The translations under genes and the position numbers were made by a program. Below, piece by piece: positions 1 to 7,195 of a DNA stretch of 38,463 nucleotides (within the stretch, counting starts at the first letter, position 1; each line of letters starts with the position of its first letter). The notes below the pieces were generated by a model that was not told the origin of the DNA, did not search any database, and worked only from the letters and a program-made list of their open reading frames with translations. The stretch is from an uncultured Clostridia bacterium (GTDB taxonomy: Bacteria; Bacillota; Clostridia; Christensenellales; Aristaeellaceae). Where the stretch lies: contig CALGBY010000055.1 in NCBI GenBank assembly GCA_937886445.1, forward strand, positions 1 through 38,463. Reading direction: 5' to 3'.

Positions 1-1
1 C

Positions 2-277
2 CGTACACACCGTGTCTACACAGGTGTCGCCCTCCTCGGCATGCACAAAAGAGAAGTGTTCAGTGCTTTTGCCGACGTAAAATTCCATGTCCTCGATGAG
101 ATCCAACAAAACCTGATCGATCGTTACATTGCCACAGGTTCCCCTATGGATAAGGCCGGCGCCTATGGCATCCAGGACGAAGGGGCACTGCTGATCGATG
201 CCATCAGTGGCGACTATTACGCTGTAGTCGGACTTCCCGTCTCGTCCGTCAACCGCGCACTGGCAGCGATGAACTGA
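2..277 (+). CDS. maf: Maf-family nucleotide pyrophosphatase, C-terminal part (5' truncated by window)
   Basis: Only the last ~91 codons are present; the frame is open from base 2. The visible part begins with the HRVYTGVALL stretch and contains DKAGAYGIQDEGA and a C-terminal GLPVSSVNRAL. These match the conserved second half of Maf/YhdE proteins, which hydrolyse non-canonical or modified nucleoside triphosphates (dTTP/UTP or m7GTP type) in the cytoplasm. The conserved Lys of the usual KSGAYGIQ motif is kept as D-K-A-G-A-Y-G. The subfamily cannot be decided because the N-terminal SxSPRR loop is outside the window. No clear intrinsic terminator follows; the next gene is transcribed in the same direction from its own regulated promoter region. 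Confidence 0.85.
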   Translation, partial: RTHRVYTGVALLGMHKREVFSAFADVKFHVLDEIQQNLIDRYIATGSPMDKAGAYGIQDEGALLIDAISGDYYAVVGLPVSSVNRALAAMN

Positions 278-349
278 TCTGATTTCATCGCCTTTTCACG
301 TACTTTACATCTCAAATCGGTTGCTTTTTCACACTTCTTATGATGAAAT

Positions 350-365
350 AGTAGAATGTTCTACT
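350..365. promoter_or_regulatory. Candidate MarR operator (16-bp palindrome)
   Basis: AGTAGAA and TTCTACT form a perfect 7-bp inverted repeat with a 2-base centre. It lies 16 bases before the start of the MarR-family gene and directly upstream of its ribosome site. MarR dimers bind palindromes of this size, often next to their own gene, so autoregulation of the marR-MATE pair is a reasonable inference. No convincing -35/-10 pair could be fixed; TTGCTT at 321 is a possible -35. Confidence 0.5.
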
Positions 366-381
366 AATTTAGGAGGCAACC

Positions 382-816
382 ATGGATTATCAGAAACTCA
401 ATCTTCTTTTTCGATGCAACAAAGAATTCTGTCACGGGAAGATCCGTTTGAAAGATCTTAGCGATACAGAGTGCATGATCTGTTCTTATATCTACTCCCA
501 TGAGAATCTCTCCCAGGATGATGTATCTGTCGCGCTGAAAACCGACAAAACGACGGTCGGCAAAGCGCTCGCGTCACTTGAGAAGAAGAACTGCGTGGTA
601 CGCGCGCAGGATGAAGCGGACAAGCGGATCAAGCGCCTTTCTCTCACTGAGACCGGCCATGAAAAAATAGCAAAGCTGCTTGATATCCACGATCACTGGC
701 TCTGCAGCATCATGACCTGCCTGTCCGAAGAAGAACAGAGGCAATTTGAAAATTACTGCGACCGGCTGCTTTCCGCCGCGGAGAAGCTGACAAACAAGGG
801 AGGAAATGACCAATGA
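382..816 (+). CDS. MarR-family transcriptional regulator
   Basis: A 144-residue winged-helix protein of normal MarR length. A helical N-terminus is followed by the wHTH: the LSQDDVSVALKTDKTTVGKAL recognition region lies at residues ~46-66 and the wing, with the DKRIKRLSLTETG signature, at ~80-92. It should bind a palindromic operator as a dimer and release it on binding a small phenolic or cationic ligand. An AGGAGG ribosome site precedes the ATG, and a 16-bp palindrome sits just upstream. The stop overlaps the start of the MATE transporter by ATGA, so the two are translationally coupled and the transporter is its likely target. Confidence 0.92.
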   Translation: MDYQKLNLLFRCNKEFCHGKIRLKDLSDTECMICSYIYSHENLSQDDVSVALKTDKTTVGKALASLEKKNCVVRAQDEADKRIKRLSLTETGHEKIAKLLDIHDHWLCSIMTCLSEEEQRQFENYCDRLLSAAEKLTNKGGNDQ

Positions 817-2171
817 ATCACGAAAACAAAGCATCTGCCATCGAGTCCTTCAAGACCGATCCCATTTCGAAGATCGTCATCAAAAACAGCATTCCGGCAC
901 TTATTGCCATGGTAATGGTGATGGTGTATAACCTTGCCGATACATTCTTTTTGGGGCTTACCCACAACGATCTGTCGGTCACGGCGGTATCCTTCGCTAC
1001 ACCGCTGTTCATGATCTTTATGTCGCTCGGCACCCTGTTCGGCGTGGGCGGGACCTCGGTCATTTCCCGCGCGCTCGGCGAGGGAAAGACGGAGTACGCG
1101 AAGAAGGCATGTTCATTCTGTATGTGGGCATGCGTTGCCGTGGGCGGCGTGATGATGGCGGTCCTCTGGTTCTTCCTTGATGATGTGGCCGTGATGCTCG
1201 GCGCGAGCGCGGAAAGCGCAGGGCTTACGAAGGACTATCTTGCCATTGTCATCGGATGCGGAATTTTTTCGATGATCTCCAACTGCTTCTCATCCATCGT
1301 GCGTACCGAGGGAGAAGCGATGAAAGCGATGACGGGAACCCTGATCGGCAACCTTCTCAATCTGATCCTCGACCCGATCTTTATTCTCGGCTTCAAGTGG
1401 GGCGTGGTCGGCGCGGCAGTTGCCACCGTGATCGGTAACGCCGTTGCGGCGGGGTACTATATTCTGTATTTCCTCAAAGGAAAATCGGCCCTTTCGATCA
1501 GTCCCAAATACTTTTCAATGAAAGACAGGATCCTGTCCGGCGTTCTCTCCGTGGGCATTTCGGCATCCATCGCAAATCTTCTCTCCAGCGTAACATCCAT
1601 CTTTGTAAACTCGCAGCTTTCCGCCTACGAGGGCGGCGATATGCTGGTCGCCGGATACGGCGTGACCGCCAAGATCATTATGGTGGTCACACTGATCGGT
1701 ATCGGCATCGGCAGCGGTGTGCAGCCGTTTCTCGGTTACTGCTACGGCGCAAAAAATAAGGAAAGGCTCACCGCGGGGCTCCGTTTTACATTCGTATTCG
1801 GTCTCGCTTTCTGCCTCGTTATTTCCGGCCTGTGCTTCCTCTTCGCCCGGCCGATCGTCAAAATCTTCCTTACGGATCTCACCGCTTTAAACGCGGGCAT
1901 CCGCTTCACACGCATTCTCATGGTCACGGGCTGGCTGATCGGGCCGTTTATCATCTGTCAGAACACATTGCAGGCAATAGGAGCCGCAACGCCCGCACTT
2001 TCAGCTACCGTCATCCGTCAGGGCGTGATTTTCATACCGGCCGTGCTGATCATGAAAGCGCTGATCGGTGTGGATGGATTGATCTGGGCCCAGCCGGTCA
2101 CGGATGTTCTGTCACTTGCGGTCATCATCATTATGCTGTGGCGAAAAATCAGGACAATCCCGTGCGAATGA
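813..2171 (+). CDS. MATE-family multidrug/Na+ antiporter
   Basis: A 452-residue polytopic membrane protein with about 12 hydrophobic segments and the two-fold MatE repeat. PALIAMVMVMVYNLADTFFLG at residues ~30-50 is the N-terminal MATE signature, and the second repeat begins near residue 235. Length is typical for the NorM/DinF/MepA superfamily, which exports cationic drugs, flavins or similar compounds using Na+ or H+ gradients. It is coupled to the upstream MarR gene by a 4-base ATGA overlap, suggesting induction by its own substrate. The substrate cannot be read from sequence. A short hairpin (2188-2195 / 2102-2109 partner at 2202-2209) follows but lacks a U-tract. Confidence 0.92.
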   Translation: MNHENKASAIESFKTDPISKIVIKNSIPALIAMVMVMVYNLADTFFLGLTHNDLSVTAVSFATPLFMIFMSLGTLFGVGGTSVISRALGEGKTEYAKKACSFCMWACVAVGGVMMAVLWFFLDDVAVMLGASAESAGLTKDYLAIVIGCGIFSMISNCFSSIVRTEGEAMKAMTGTLIGNLLNLILDPIFILGFKWGVVGAAVATVIGNAVAAGYYILYFLKGKSALSISPKYFSMKDRILSGVLSVGISASIANLLSSVTSIFVNSQLSAYEGGDMLVAGYGVTAKIIMVVTLIGIGIGSGVQPFLGYCYGAKNKERLTAGLRFTFVFGLAFCLVISGLCFLFARPIVKIFLTDLTALNAGIRFTRILMVTGWLIGPFIICQNTLQAIGAATPALSATVIRQGVIFIPAVLIMKALIGVDGLIWAQPVTDVLSLAVIIIMLWRKIRTIPCE

Positions 2172-2187
2172 TTCCGTACGATAGCGA

Positions 2188-2209
2188 GCGGATCTTTCAG
2201 CAGATCCGC
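2188..2209 (+). other. Hairpin after MATE gene
   Basis: GCGGATCT pairs with AGATCCGC (8 bp) across a 6-base loop, 16 bases after the MATE stop codon. There is no T-run behind it, so it is at best a weak terminator or a 3'-end stabilising structure. Transcription may continue into the downstream LRR gene. Confidence 0.35.
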
Positions 2210-2282
2210 CTGCGGAAATTGAAAGTTTACCCGAGGCATGTTTGCTGTATTTTTTGTTTGAAAGGACCGGAGAAACAACATA

Positions 2283-3923
2283 ATGAGTATGTACGAAGTG
2301 AACATGAAAATGATAAAGCGCAGGATCGACGCGGGGCTTTCCATGCTGCAAAAGGTTTACAGGGTGACCGAAACAGACACCGGCACGCTCGAAAGCTTTG
2401 CGGTAGCGGGGCGGCATCACGCCGTCAGGCAATATGAGATCGAAGGCGTCGGAAATCTGCTCGTTATGACCAATCCCAAAGAAGGCGCCATGCAGATGGA
2501 TACCTTTACTATAACACCGTATTATAAAAATCTTCCGCTTTTCACTACAGACTACATGTATTTTGAAGATAAACGGATGTTTCTCAATGAGATCTACGAT
2601 CTTGTTGAGGAAAAAGACGGGCTTTACCGGGAATATATCACCGGATTTGCCCAAAATTGCACGTCGGTTGCCGATCTTGAGGATATGCCGATGAAGAAAT
2701 GCTGGTACGACAGCATCCGGCCCGTGGTGGCAGCCAAGATCGTGCCGCCGGAGGAGGACGACCGCATACTGGACCTGTTTCTTAAAAACCTTTCGACCTT
2801 TATTGAAATGGAGCAGAAAACGCCGCTGCTTCCGCCTGAGAAGCGTGCGGGAAAATGGCAGAAAAACTACGATTATGCCAGAGCGCTGGTAGAAGACGGC
2901 GGGGTATCTACCGATCTTTTTGTGCAGTCTCTCGGGGCGGATGAGACCAAACGCTTCTTCTATTCGGTATTTTTCGCTCCGTACCGTTATCGTCCGGATA
3001 CCAATGACCGGCTGGAATCGTTCCTTGATCTGAAGGATGAAAACGGGCGGACGAACCGTGTGAAAATCGCCGAAAACCAGAAGGTGATCCGCCGCGTCGC
3101 TGAAACGGACAAATCAAAAAGCTTTGAAGAATCAAACTTCGCGGAAGCTTTCAACGGGATCGTCACAGAAAACGGCAGAACCGTGGGTTTCGGCATCCGT
3201 ATTTTCAACAAGGATGTCTATCCGCTGCAAAGCTTTGAGATCTATCTGAGAAATTGCGGGCTGCATGGATGTCTTGATCTTGACGGGCAGAAGGATATGG
3301 TTTTCCTTGACCTGTATCACAACCGTATCTCGTCCGTTCGATGCGGAAGGCTTCCGTCTATGCGCATTTTCGGCGTACAGGATAATAATATCGGGGAGCT
3401 TGATGTAACGGAGATGCCGTCCTGCCAGGGGATTGACGCGGGCATGAACCGGCTGAAGGAGATCGATGTTTCGCGCAATCCGGAACTGGTCGAATTGTAT
3501 ATCAACAATAACGCGTTTACGCAAATCGACCTTTCCGGCAACCCGAAGCTCAAATATTTCTATTGCCATAACAACCGCATCACCGCCCTCGACACCCGCG
3601 CGAACCCGCTTCTGCGTCATTTGAACGCCACGGGTAATCCGATGAAAAGCATCCGTTCGCTCGCGCCGCAGCGTGAGGAAAGGCTGCCGCTGGAGTTGTA
3701 CGCCGGTGACGGCGGATGCGTCGGGCTGAAGTTCAACCCGGTCTACAACGCGCAGTGGAAAGAGACCGGCGAATGGCAGCAGAGCTATTACGCCTATCCC
3801 GATGAGGGTTTCCGCTTTGACGGATGGTATGAAAACGGTACGAAAGTATCCGGAGAAGAAACATGGATCGATATATACGGCACAAGCCGGATCCTGCAGG
3901 CAAGGTTCAGCGCCATCCCGTGA
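2283..3923 (+). CDS. Bilin-reductase-like domain fused to leucine-rich repeats and an InlB-type repeat
   Basis: 546 residues, no signal peptide, so cytoplasmic. Residues ~1-235 resemble ferredoxin-dependent bilin reductases (PcyA/HY2 family). NLPLFTTD at 83-90 aligns with the LPLFGCD segment of PcyA, placing Asp90 at the catalytic Asp105. A final block (LFVQSLGADETKRFFYSVFF, 212-231) follows the family's C-terminal pattern of LEKAFGEAWAERYMSQVLF. This alignment is from memory and is an inference. The PcyA His88 position appears to be Asp73. Residues ~320-460 hold about six leucine-rich repeats of the bacterial LDLSxNPxL type, and 475-546 look like an InlB B-repeat/listeria-type repeat ending with ILQARF. 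The function is unknown. It may form an operon with the alarmone synthetase 29 bases downstream. The ATG is preceded by GGAG at 10 bases. Confidence 0.7.
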   Translation: MSMYEVNMKMIKRRIDAGLSMLQKVYRVTETDTGTLESFAVAGRHHAVRQYEIEGVGNLLVMTNPKEGAMQMDTFTITPYYKNLPLFTTDYMYFEDKRMFLNEIYDLVEEKDGLYREYITGFAQNCTSVADLEDMPMKKCWYDSIRPVVAAKIVPPEEDDRILDLFLKNLSTFIEMEQKTPLLPPEKRAGKWQKNYDYARALVEDGGVSTDLFVQSLGADETKRFFYSVFFAPYRYRPDTNDRLESFLDLKDENGRTNRVKIAENQKVIRRVAETDKSKSFEESNFAEAFNGIVTENGRTVGFGIRIFNKDVYPLQSFEIYLRNCGLHGCLDLDGQKDMVFLDLYHNRISSVRCGRLPSMRIFGVQDNNIGELDVTEMPSCQGIDAGMNRLKEIDVSRNPELVELYINNNAFTQIDLSGNPKLKYFYCHNNRITALDTRANPLLRHLNATGNPMKSIRSLAPQREERLPLELYAGDGGCVGLKFNPVYNAQWKETGEWQQSYYAYPDEGFRFDGWYENGTKVSGEETWIDIYGTSRILQARFSAIP

Positions 3924-3952
3924 TCGGGATACGCAAACGGAGGTGACCGAAT

Positions 3953-4645
3953 ATGCCGAAAGAAGACAATATAAGCATAGAGAGGTTTTTGCTTACACGG
4001 TTATCCAAAAGCGACTTCAAAAAATGGATAGAAAACAGTTCAGCCCCATACAGGGAATTGATGGCCTTTTACAGATGCGCCATTATGGAGATAGAAACCA
4101 AATTCAATGTTTTGAACGAGGAATTTTCCATACAGTACGACCGCAATCCCATTGAGACCATAAAAAGCAGGCTGAAATCGCCGGAAAGCATTTTTGACAA
4201 GATAACAAGAAAAGGCTGCCCGTTAACGGTTGAAAGCATAGAGGAAAATATAACGGATATAGCCGGTGTGAGAGTCATCTGCTCATTTCCGTCTGATATT
4301 TATATGCTCGCCGATGCTTTCGAAAAGCAGGATGATATACATGTGATAACCCGAAAGGATTATATCGTTGATCCAAAGCCAAACGGGTATCGCAGCCTGC
4401 ACCTGATCGTTGACACCCCCATCTTCCTGCACGACAGGAAACGCTATATGAAGGTCGAGGTACAGTTCAGAACCATCGCGATGGACTGGTGGGCAAGTAC
4501 AGAGCACAAAATATGCTACAAAAAGGATACCGTCAAAAGTGAATCCATAAGGCATGAGCTTTCCGACTGCGCGAGAATAGCGGCAAAGCTTGATCAACGT
4601 ATGGAGCAACTGCACACGATAGCCATGCAAAGCCGGGAAGAGTGA
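3953..4645 (+). CDS. Small alarmone synthetase (RelP/RelQ-like GTP pyrophosphokinase)
   Basis: 230 residues carrying only the RelA/SpoT synthetase domain, with no HD hydrolase, TGS or ACT domains, as in RelP/RelQ (~210-230 aa). Visible motifs are the RLKSPESIFDKITRKG substrate loop (~69-84), DIAGVRVIC, DYIVDPKPNGYRSLHLIV with the Tyr that stacks on GTP, VEVQFRTIAMDWWASTEHK with the catalytic Glu, and YKK. It should make (p)ppGpp from ATP and GDP/GTP in the cytosol and be controlled mainly at the transcriptional level. A full GGAGGTGA ribosome site precedes the ATG. The sequence does not separate RelP from RelQ, so no symbol is given. Confidence 0.92.
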   Translation: MPKEDNISIERFLLTRLSKSDFKKWIENSSAPYRELMAFYRCAIMEIETKFNVLNEEFSIQYDRNPIETIKSRLKSPESIFDKITRKGCPLTVESIEENITDIAGVRVICSFPSDIYMLADAFEKQDDIHVITRKDYIVDPKPNGYRSLHLIVDTPIFLHDRKRYMKVEVQFRTIAMDWWASTEHKICYKKDTVKSESIRHELSDCARIAAKLDQRMEQLHTIAMQSREE

Positions 4646-4847
4646 TCCCTTTCCGCGCCGCGCGGGCCGCGACAGCCTCCCCCGCGGCAGCAAAAATAAG
4701 CAGGGAACGAAACGCGGCGGAATTCCCCGGGTCCTTCCCTCCATGGCTTCAGCCCGTCAGAACGCGTCACCGGTTTCCGCGGGATCACCGTCATTACGAT
4801 CGCGTTTTTCCCATGCTTCACAACACTTTTTCAATCATGCAAAAAAA
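4646..4847. other. Gene-free stretch between convergent genes
   Basis: About 200 bases with no supported ORF. GC-rich partial inverted repeats occur around 4660-4690 (GCCGCG with CGCGGC), but they have no U-tract. The only firm element is the terminator that begins at 4848. Confidence 0.5.
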
Positions 4848-4878
4848 GATGACCGGATTTTACTTTGATCCGGTCATC
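4848..4878 (-). terminator. Intrinsic terminator of the deoD-DUF523-SGNH operon
   Basis: A perfect 11-bp stem (4848-4858 with 4868-4878), 9-base loop, and seven A on the plus strand at 4841-4847, which give a seven-T tract after the stem on the minus strand. It may also stop plus-strand transcripts from the alarmone synthetase, but the T-rich tail on that side is poor. Confidence 0.85.
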
Positions 4879-4959
4879 TTCTCATTATCCATGTCTGTAC
4901 GGTCTCGTGCCGTCCGGAAGGGTCAACAGCGCCCTGCTCAGGGCACTGCCGAACGCCTC

Positions 4960-5712
4960 TCACTCGCTCTTTTCCGCAGGGGTCCATTCGCCGGCCTGAT
5001 AGCGCTCATCCGCGAAATTCAACAGACAGTCAAGCCAGATCTCAAGCCCGTCATCATTCAGATGATACCGTCCGTCGGAAGAAAGCGAAGACGGCAGATA
5101 GCCGTCGCTGTCCTTGAGCGGTGAAGCGATATCAAGATAGTACGATCCGTTCTTCAGGCAGTTTTCGCGGAGGGCCTCGTTGTATTTATCCCACTTCGTA
5201 CGCAGGTCTCTTTTGCCCGAAAAGCTTTTTGAAAGCGGGGTGAGCGATTGGAACACCACCCTGGTTTCCGGAGATACCTGTTTCACCTTGTTCACGATGA
5301 TGTCGGTATAGCCGATGCCCTTTTCGATCTTCTCACCGATGTAGTCATTCACGCCCAGCAGGATGAAAAGATAGGCAGGGTGATACTTTTCCAGTATCTC
5401 ATACATATGCACGGATCTGCCGTTCATCTTCAGGGAAGCCGTCCCGTCCATGATGCGGGATTTCGTGGCCGCGTACAGCATATAGCTCTGCGCGGTATAG
5501 AAACGGGCTCCGGCAAAGCAGGCGGGATCCGTTTTCTGCCTTTCTATGATCCTCACACGCAGCTGCCTTGTGATGGAATCGCCGATGAACATCGCGTTGT
5601 CAAAAAAGCCGTACAGCGTATCATCGGGAAGACTGCGTTCGTTTTCGGCATAAGCGCCGCAGCCCGCAAGCAAAAGGATCGCAAGAAAAAGAGAAATCAG
5701 CTTTTTACACAT
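4960..5712 (-). CDS. SGNH/GDSL hydrolase lipoprotein
   Basis: 250 residues with a lipoprotein signal peptide: a KK n-region, hydrophobic core and LAGC lipobox, lipid-modified Cys18. The SGNH catalytic residues are visible: Ser46 in FIGDSIT, Asn122 in GVND, and Asp213/His217 near the C-terminus (SDGRYHLND). It is predicted to be an extracytoplasmic, membrane-tethered esterase or acetyl-hydrolase acting on polysaccharide or cell-wall ester groups; the exact substrate is unknown. It is the last gene of the deoD operon, 10 bases after DUF523, with an AGAGGC ribosome site and a strong terminator downstream. Confidence 0.87.
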   Translation of the reverse strand: MCKKLISLFLAILLLAGCGAYAENERSLPDDTLYGFFDNAMFIGDSITRQLRVRIIERQKTDPACFAGARFYTAQSYMLYAATKSRIMDGTASLKMNGRSVHMYEILEKYHPAYLFILLGVNDYIGEKIEKGIGYTDIIVNKVKQVSPETRVVFQSLTPLSKSFSGKRDLRTKWDKYNEALRENCLKNGSYYLDIASPLKDSDGYLPSSLSSDGRYHLNDDGLEIWLDCLLNFADERYQAGEWTPAEKSE

Positions 5713-5722
5713 TTTTTGCCTC

Positions 5723-6133
5723 TCATCTGTTTTCGACCGGTATGCCGTTTTCCTCCAGCAGCTTCGCCGTCACACCGTTTCCCTCTGTAAGCGTGCCGGT
5801 AAAGGTGCCGTCATAAATGATCCCTTTCCCGCAGGAAGGGCTTCTCGCCTTCAGTATCGCCTTTTCGCAGCCCTCGGCAAGGCAGATCCTGAGCGCCTCC
5901 TGAGCGCCCTTCCGGTACTCTGCCGTCACATCGCGCCCGTCCTTTGCCAGCACACGCCCGTCCTTTTGCACCTCGGAAGGCACACGCGGGCAGGGCAGGC
6001 CGCCCAGCATCTCCGGGCAGACAGGCACAAGGGTGTTTTCGGCAGAAAGCGCGATCACCGTTTCATCAGGCACCTGCTTACCGTCATACCGGCATATTTC
6101 GCCAAGCAGGCAGCGGCTCACAAGGATCTTCAC
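5723..6133 (-). CDS. DUF523 family protein
   Basis: 136 residues matching the DUF523 (YbbK-like) family. It has an N-terminal MKILVSRCLLG..CRYDG motif, then PVCPEMLGGLPCPR, and a C-terminal KARSPSCGKGIIYDGTF block. The conserved Cys8, Cys15 and Cys of SPSCG suggest metal or thiol chemistry, but no activity is established. The start is GTG at 6133, one base after the deoD stop; its GGAGGAA ribosome site is built from the last codons of deoD, so translation is coupled. Length is near the family's usual 140-160 residues. Confidence 0.88.
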   Translation of the reverse strand: MKILVSRCLLGEICRYDGKQVPDETVIALSAENTLVPVCPEMLGGLPCPRVPSEVQKDGRVLAKDGRDVTAEYRKGAQEALRICLAEGCEKAILKARSPSCGKGIIYDGTFTGTLTEGNGVTAKLLEENGIPVENR

Positions 6134-6134
6134 C

Positions 6135-6839
6135 TTATTCCTCCGCCGCTTCCAGCGCGATATCCATCATGGTGGTAAAGGTCTCTCGCACCTCCGCCGC
6201 GGATACGGATTCGCCCGTATAGGGGTTATCGGAGATGGTGAGCAGCGTGAGCGCGTTTTTGCCGGCTCTGGCCGCGTTCAGGTAGAGCGCGTAGGTCTCC
6301 ATTTCAACCGCCAGCACGCCCAGCTTTCTCATCGTTTCAACAGAGGATTGCTCCTCATAGAATACATCAGAGGAAAACACGGGACCCACAGGCATCTGCA
6401 CATTCAGCTTCCGCGCGGCGTTCACGGCGCGTTCAAGAAGCCTGTAGGTGCAGCAGGGAGCCAGCGTGCCCGAAAAGCCGAACTGGCTGCCGTAGTTGGA
6501 ATTGGTATAGGCGCTCATCGCGGCCACAACATCACGGATATGCAAAGCCGGGTTCAGCATGCCGGCGCTGCCGATGCGAATGATGTTTTCCACATTGAAG
6601 AAGTGATAGAGCTCATAGGAATAGATGCCGATGGAGGGCATACCCATGCCGCTGGCCATTACAGACACCCTTTTTCCCTTGTATTCGCCCGTATAGCCCT
6701 GAATACCGCGCACATTGTTCACCAGTTTCGCGTTGTCCAGATAGGTGTCAGCCAGAAATTTCGCGCGCAGCGGGTCTCCGGGCATCAGCACCGTTTTGGC
6801 AAAGTCTCCGCAGGATGCCGTATTATGTAAAGTAGACAT
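6135..6839 (-). CDS. deoD: Purine-nucleoside phosphorylase (DeoD type)
   Basis: 234 residues, the usual DeoD length. It phosphorolyses purine ribo- and deoxyribonucleosides to base plus (deoxy)ribose-1-phosphate for salvage. Motifs in order: FAKTVLMPGDPLRAKF (phosphate-binding loop), NNVRGIQGYTGEYKGKRVSVM, SGMGMPSIGIYSYEL, RIGSAG, AVEMETYAL (ribose and base contacts) and TISDNPYTGE with the catalytic Asp. The frame is open further upstream, but the ATG at 6839 follows an AAAAGGAG site and starts the family's conserved N-terminus. First gene of a three-gene operon with its own promoter at 6889-6917. Confidence 0.95.
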   Translation of the reverse strand: MSTLHNTASCGDFAKTVLMPGDPLRAKFLADTYLDNAKLVNNVRGIQGYTGEYKGKRVSVMASGMGMPSIGIYSYELYHFFNVENIIRIGSAGMLNPALHIRDVVAAMSAYTNSNYGSQFGFSGTLAPCCTYRLLERAVNAARKLNVQMPVGPVFSSDVFYEEQSSVETMRKLGVLAVEMETYALYLNAARAGKNALTLLTISDNPYTGESVSAAEVRETFTTMMDIALEAAEE

Positions 6840-6888
6840 TGTGTATTCTCCTTTTCGTTTCAAAAAATCAGAGGACTTTCCTGCCCGT

Positions 6889-6917
6889 ATTTTATCACAC
6901 ACAAAGAACGCGGTCAA
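6889..6917 (-). promoter_or_regulatory. Promoter of the deoD operon
   Basis: On the minus strand TTGACC (6917-6912) and TAAAAT (6894-6889) are spaced by 17 bases, with a TGn extension before the -10. The leader to the deoD start is only ~43 bases and holds no riboswitch-like structure. Confidence 0.7.
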
Positions 6918-6960
6918 CCGGAACAGAAATGAAAACGAAAGATCCGCTGTTTTTCCGTTA

Positions 6961-7002
6961 TAAAGCAATGAGGACACGGACCGCCGCGCCCTCATTGCTT
7001 TA
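6961..7002. repeat. Perfect 13-bp inverted repeat
   Basis: TAAAGCAATGAGG (6961-6973) pairs with CCTCATTGCTTTA (6990-7002) around a 16-base GC-rich loop. It lies between the DUF6273 gene and the deoD promoter. No T-run follows on either strand, so it is not a standard terminator; it could be a small mobile palindrome, a regulator site or an mRNA 3' end. Confidence 0.55.
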
Positions 7003-7195
7003 CCCTGCGCCAGGTCTTCCTTTCTGCTTCCGCCGCCGAATACAGGGCTGATCGCGCGCCTGCGGGCGCGCTGATTTTCCCGCGCGCGGCGCGGGAGAGT
7101 TAAGATTCAGGGATCATTCGGGCGCGCGTTTTCGGTATCCGTTGCTTACCGTCACTGATAAATATTATCCTTTTTCCGCGTCCGGATTTAAGGAG
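7003..7195. other. Gene-free spacer with two GC-rich hairpins
   Basis: Part of a 356-base non-coding stretch (6840-7195). It holds two compact hairpins: GCGCGCC/GGCGCGC (7054-7060 with 7065-7071) and CCCGCGC/GCGCGGG (7079-7085 with 7089-7095). They lie ~100-140 bases downstream of the DUF6273 stop and may help end its transcript, but neither has a proper U-tract. No ORF is supported here. Confidence 0.4.

Noticed and set aside
6840..6995. N-terminal extension of deoD to 6995
   Set aside because: The extra codons cross the promoter at 6889-6917, and the ATG at 6839 has a good ribosome site and matches the family N-terminus.
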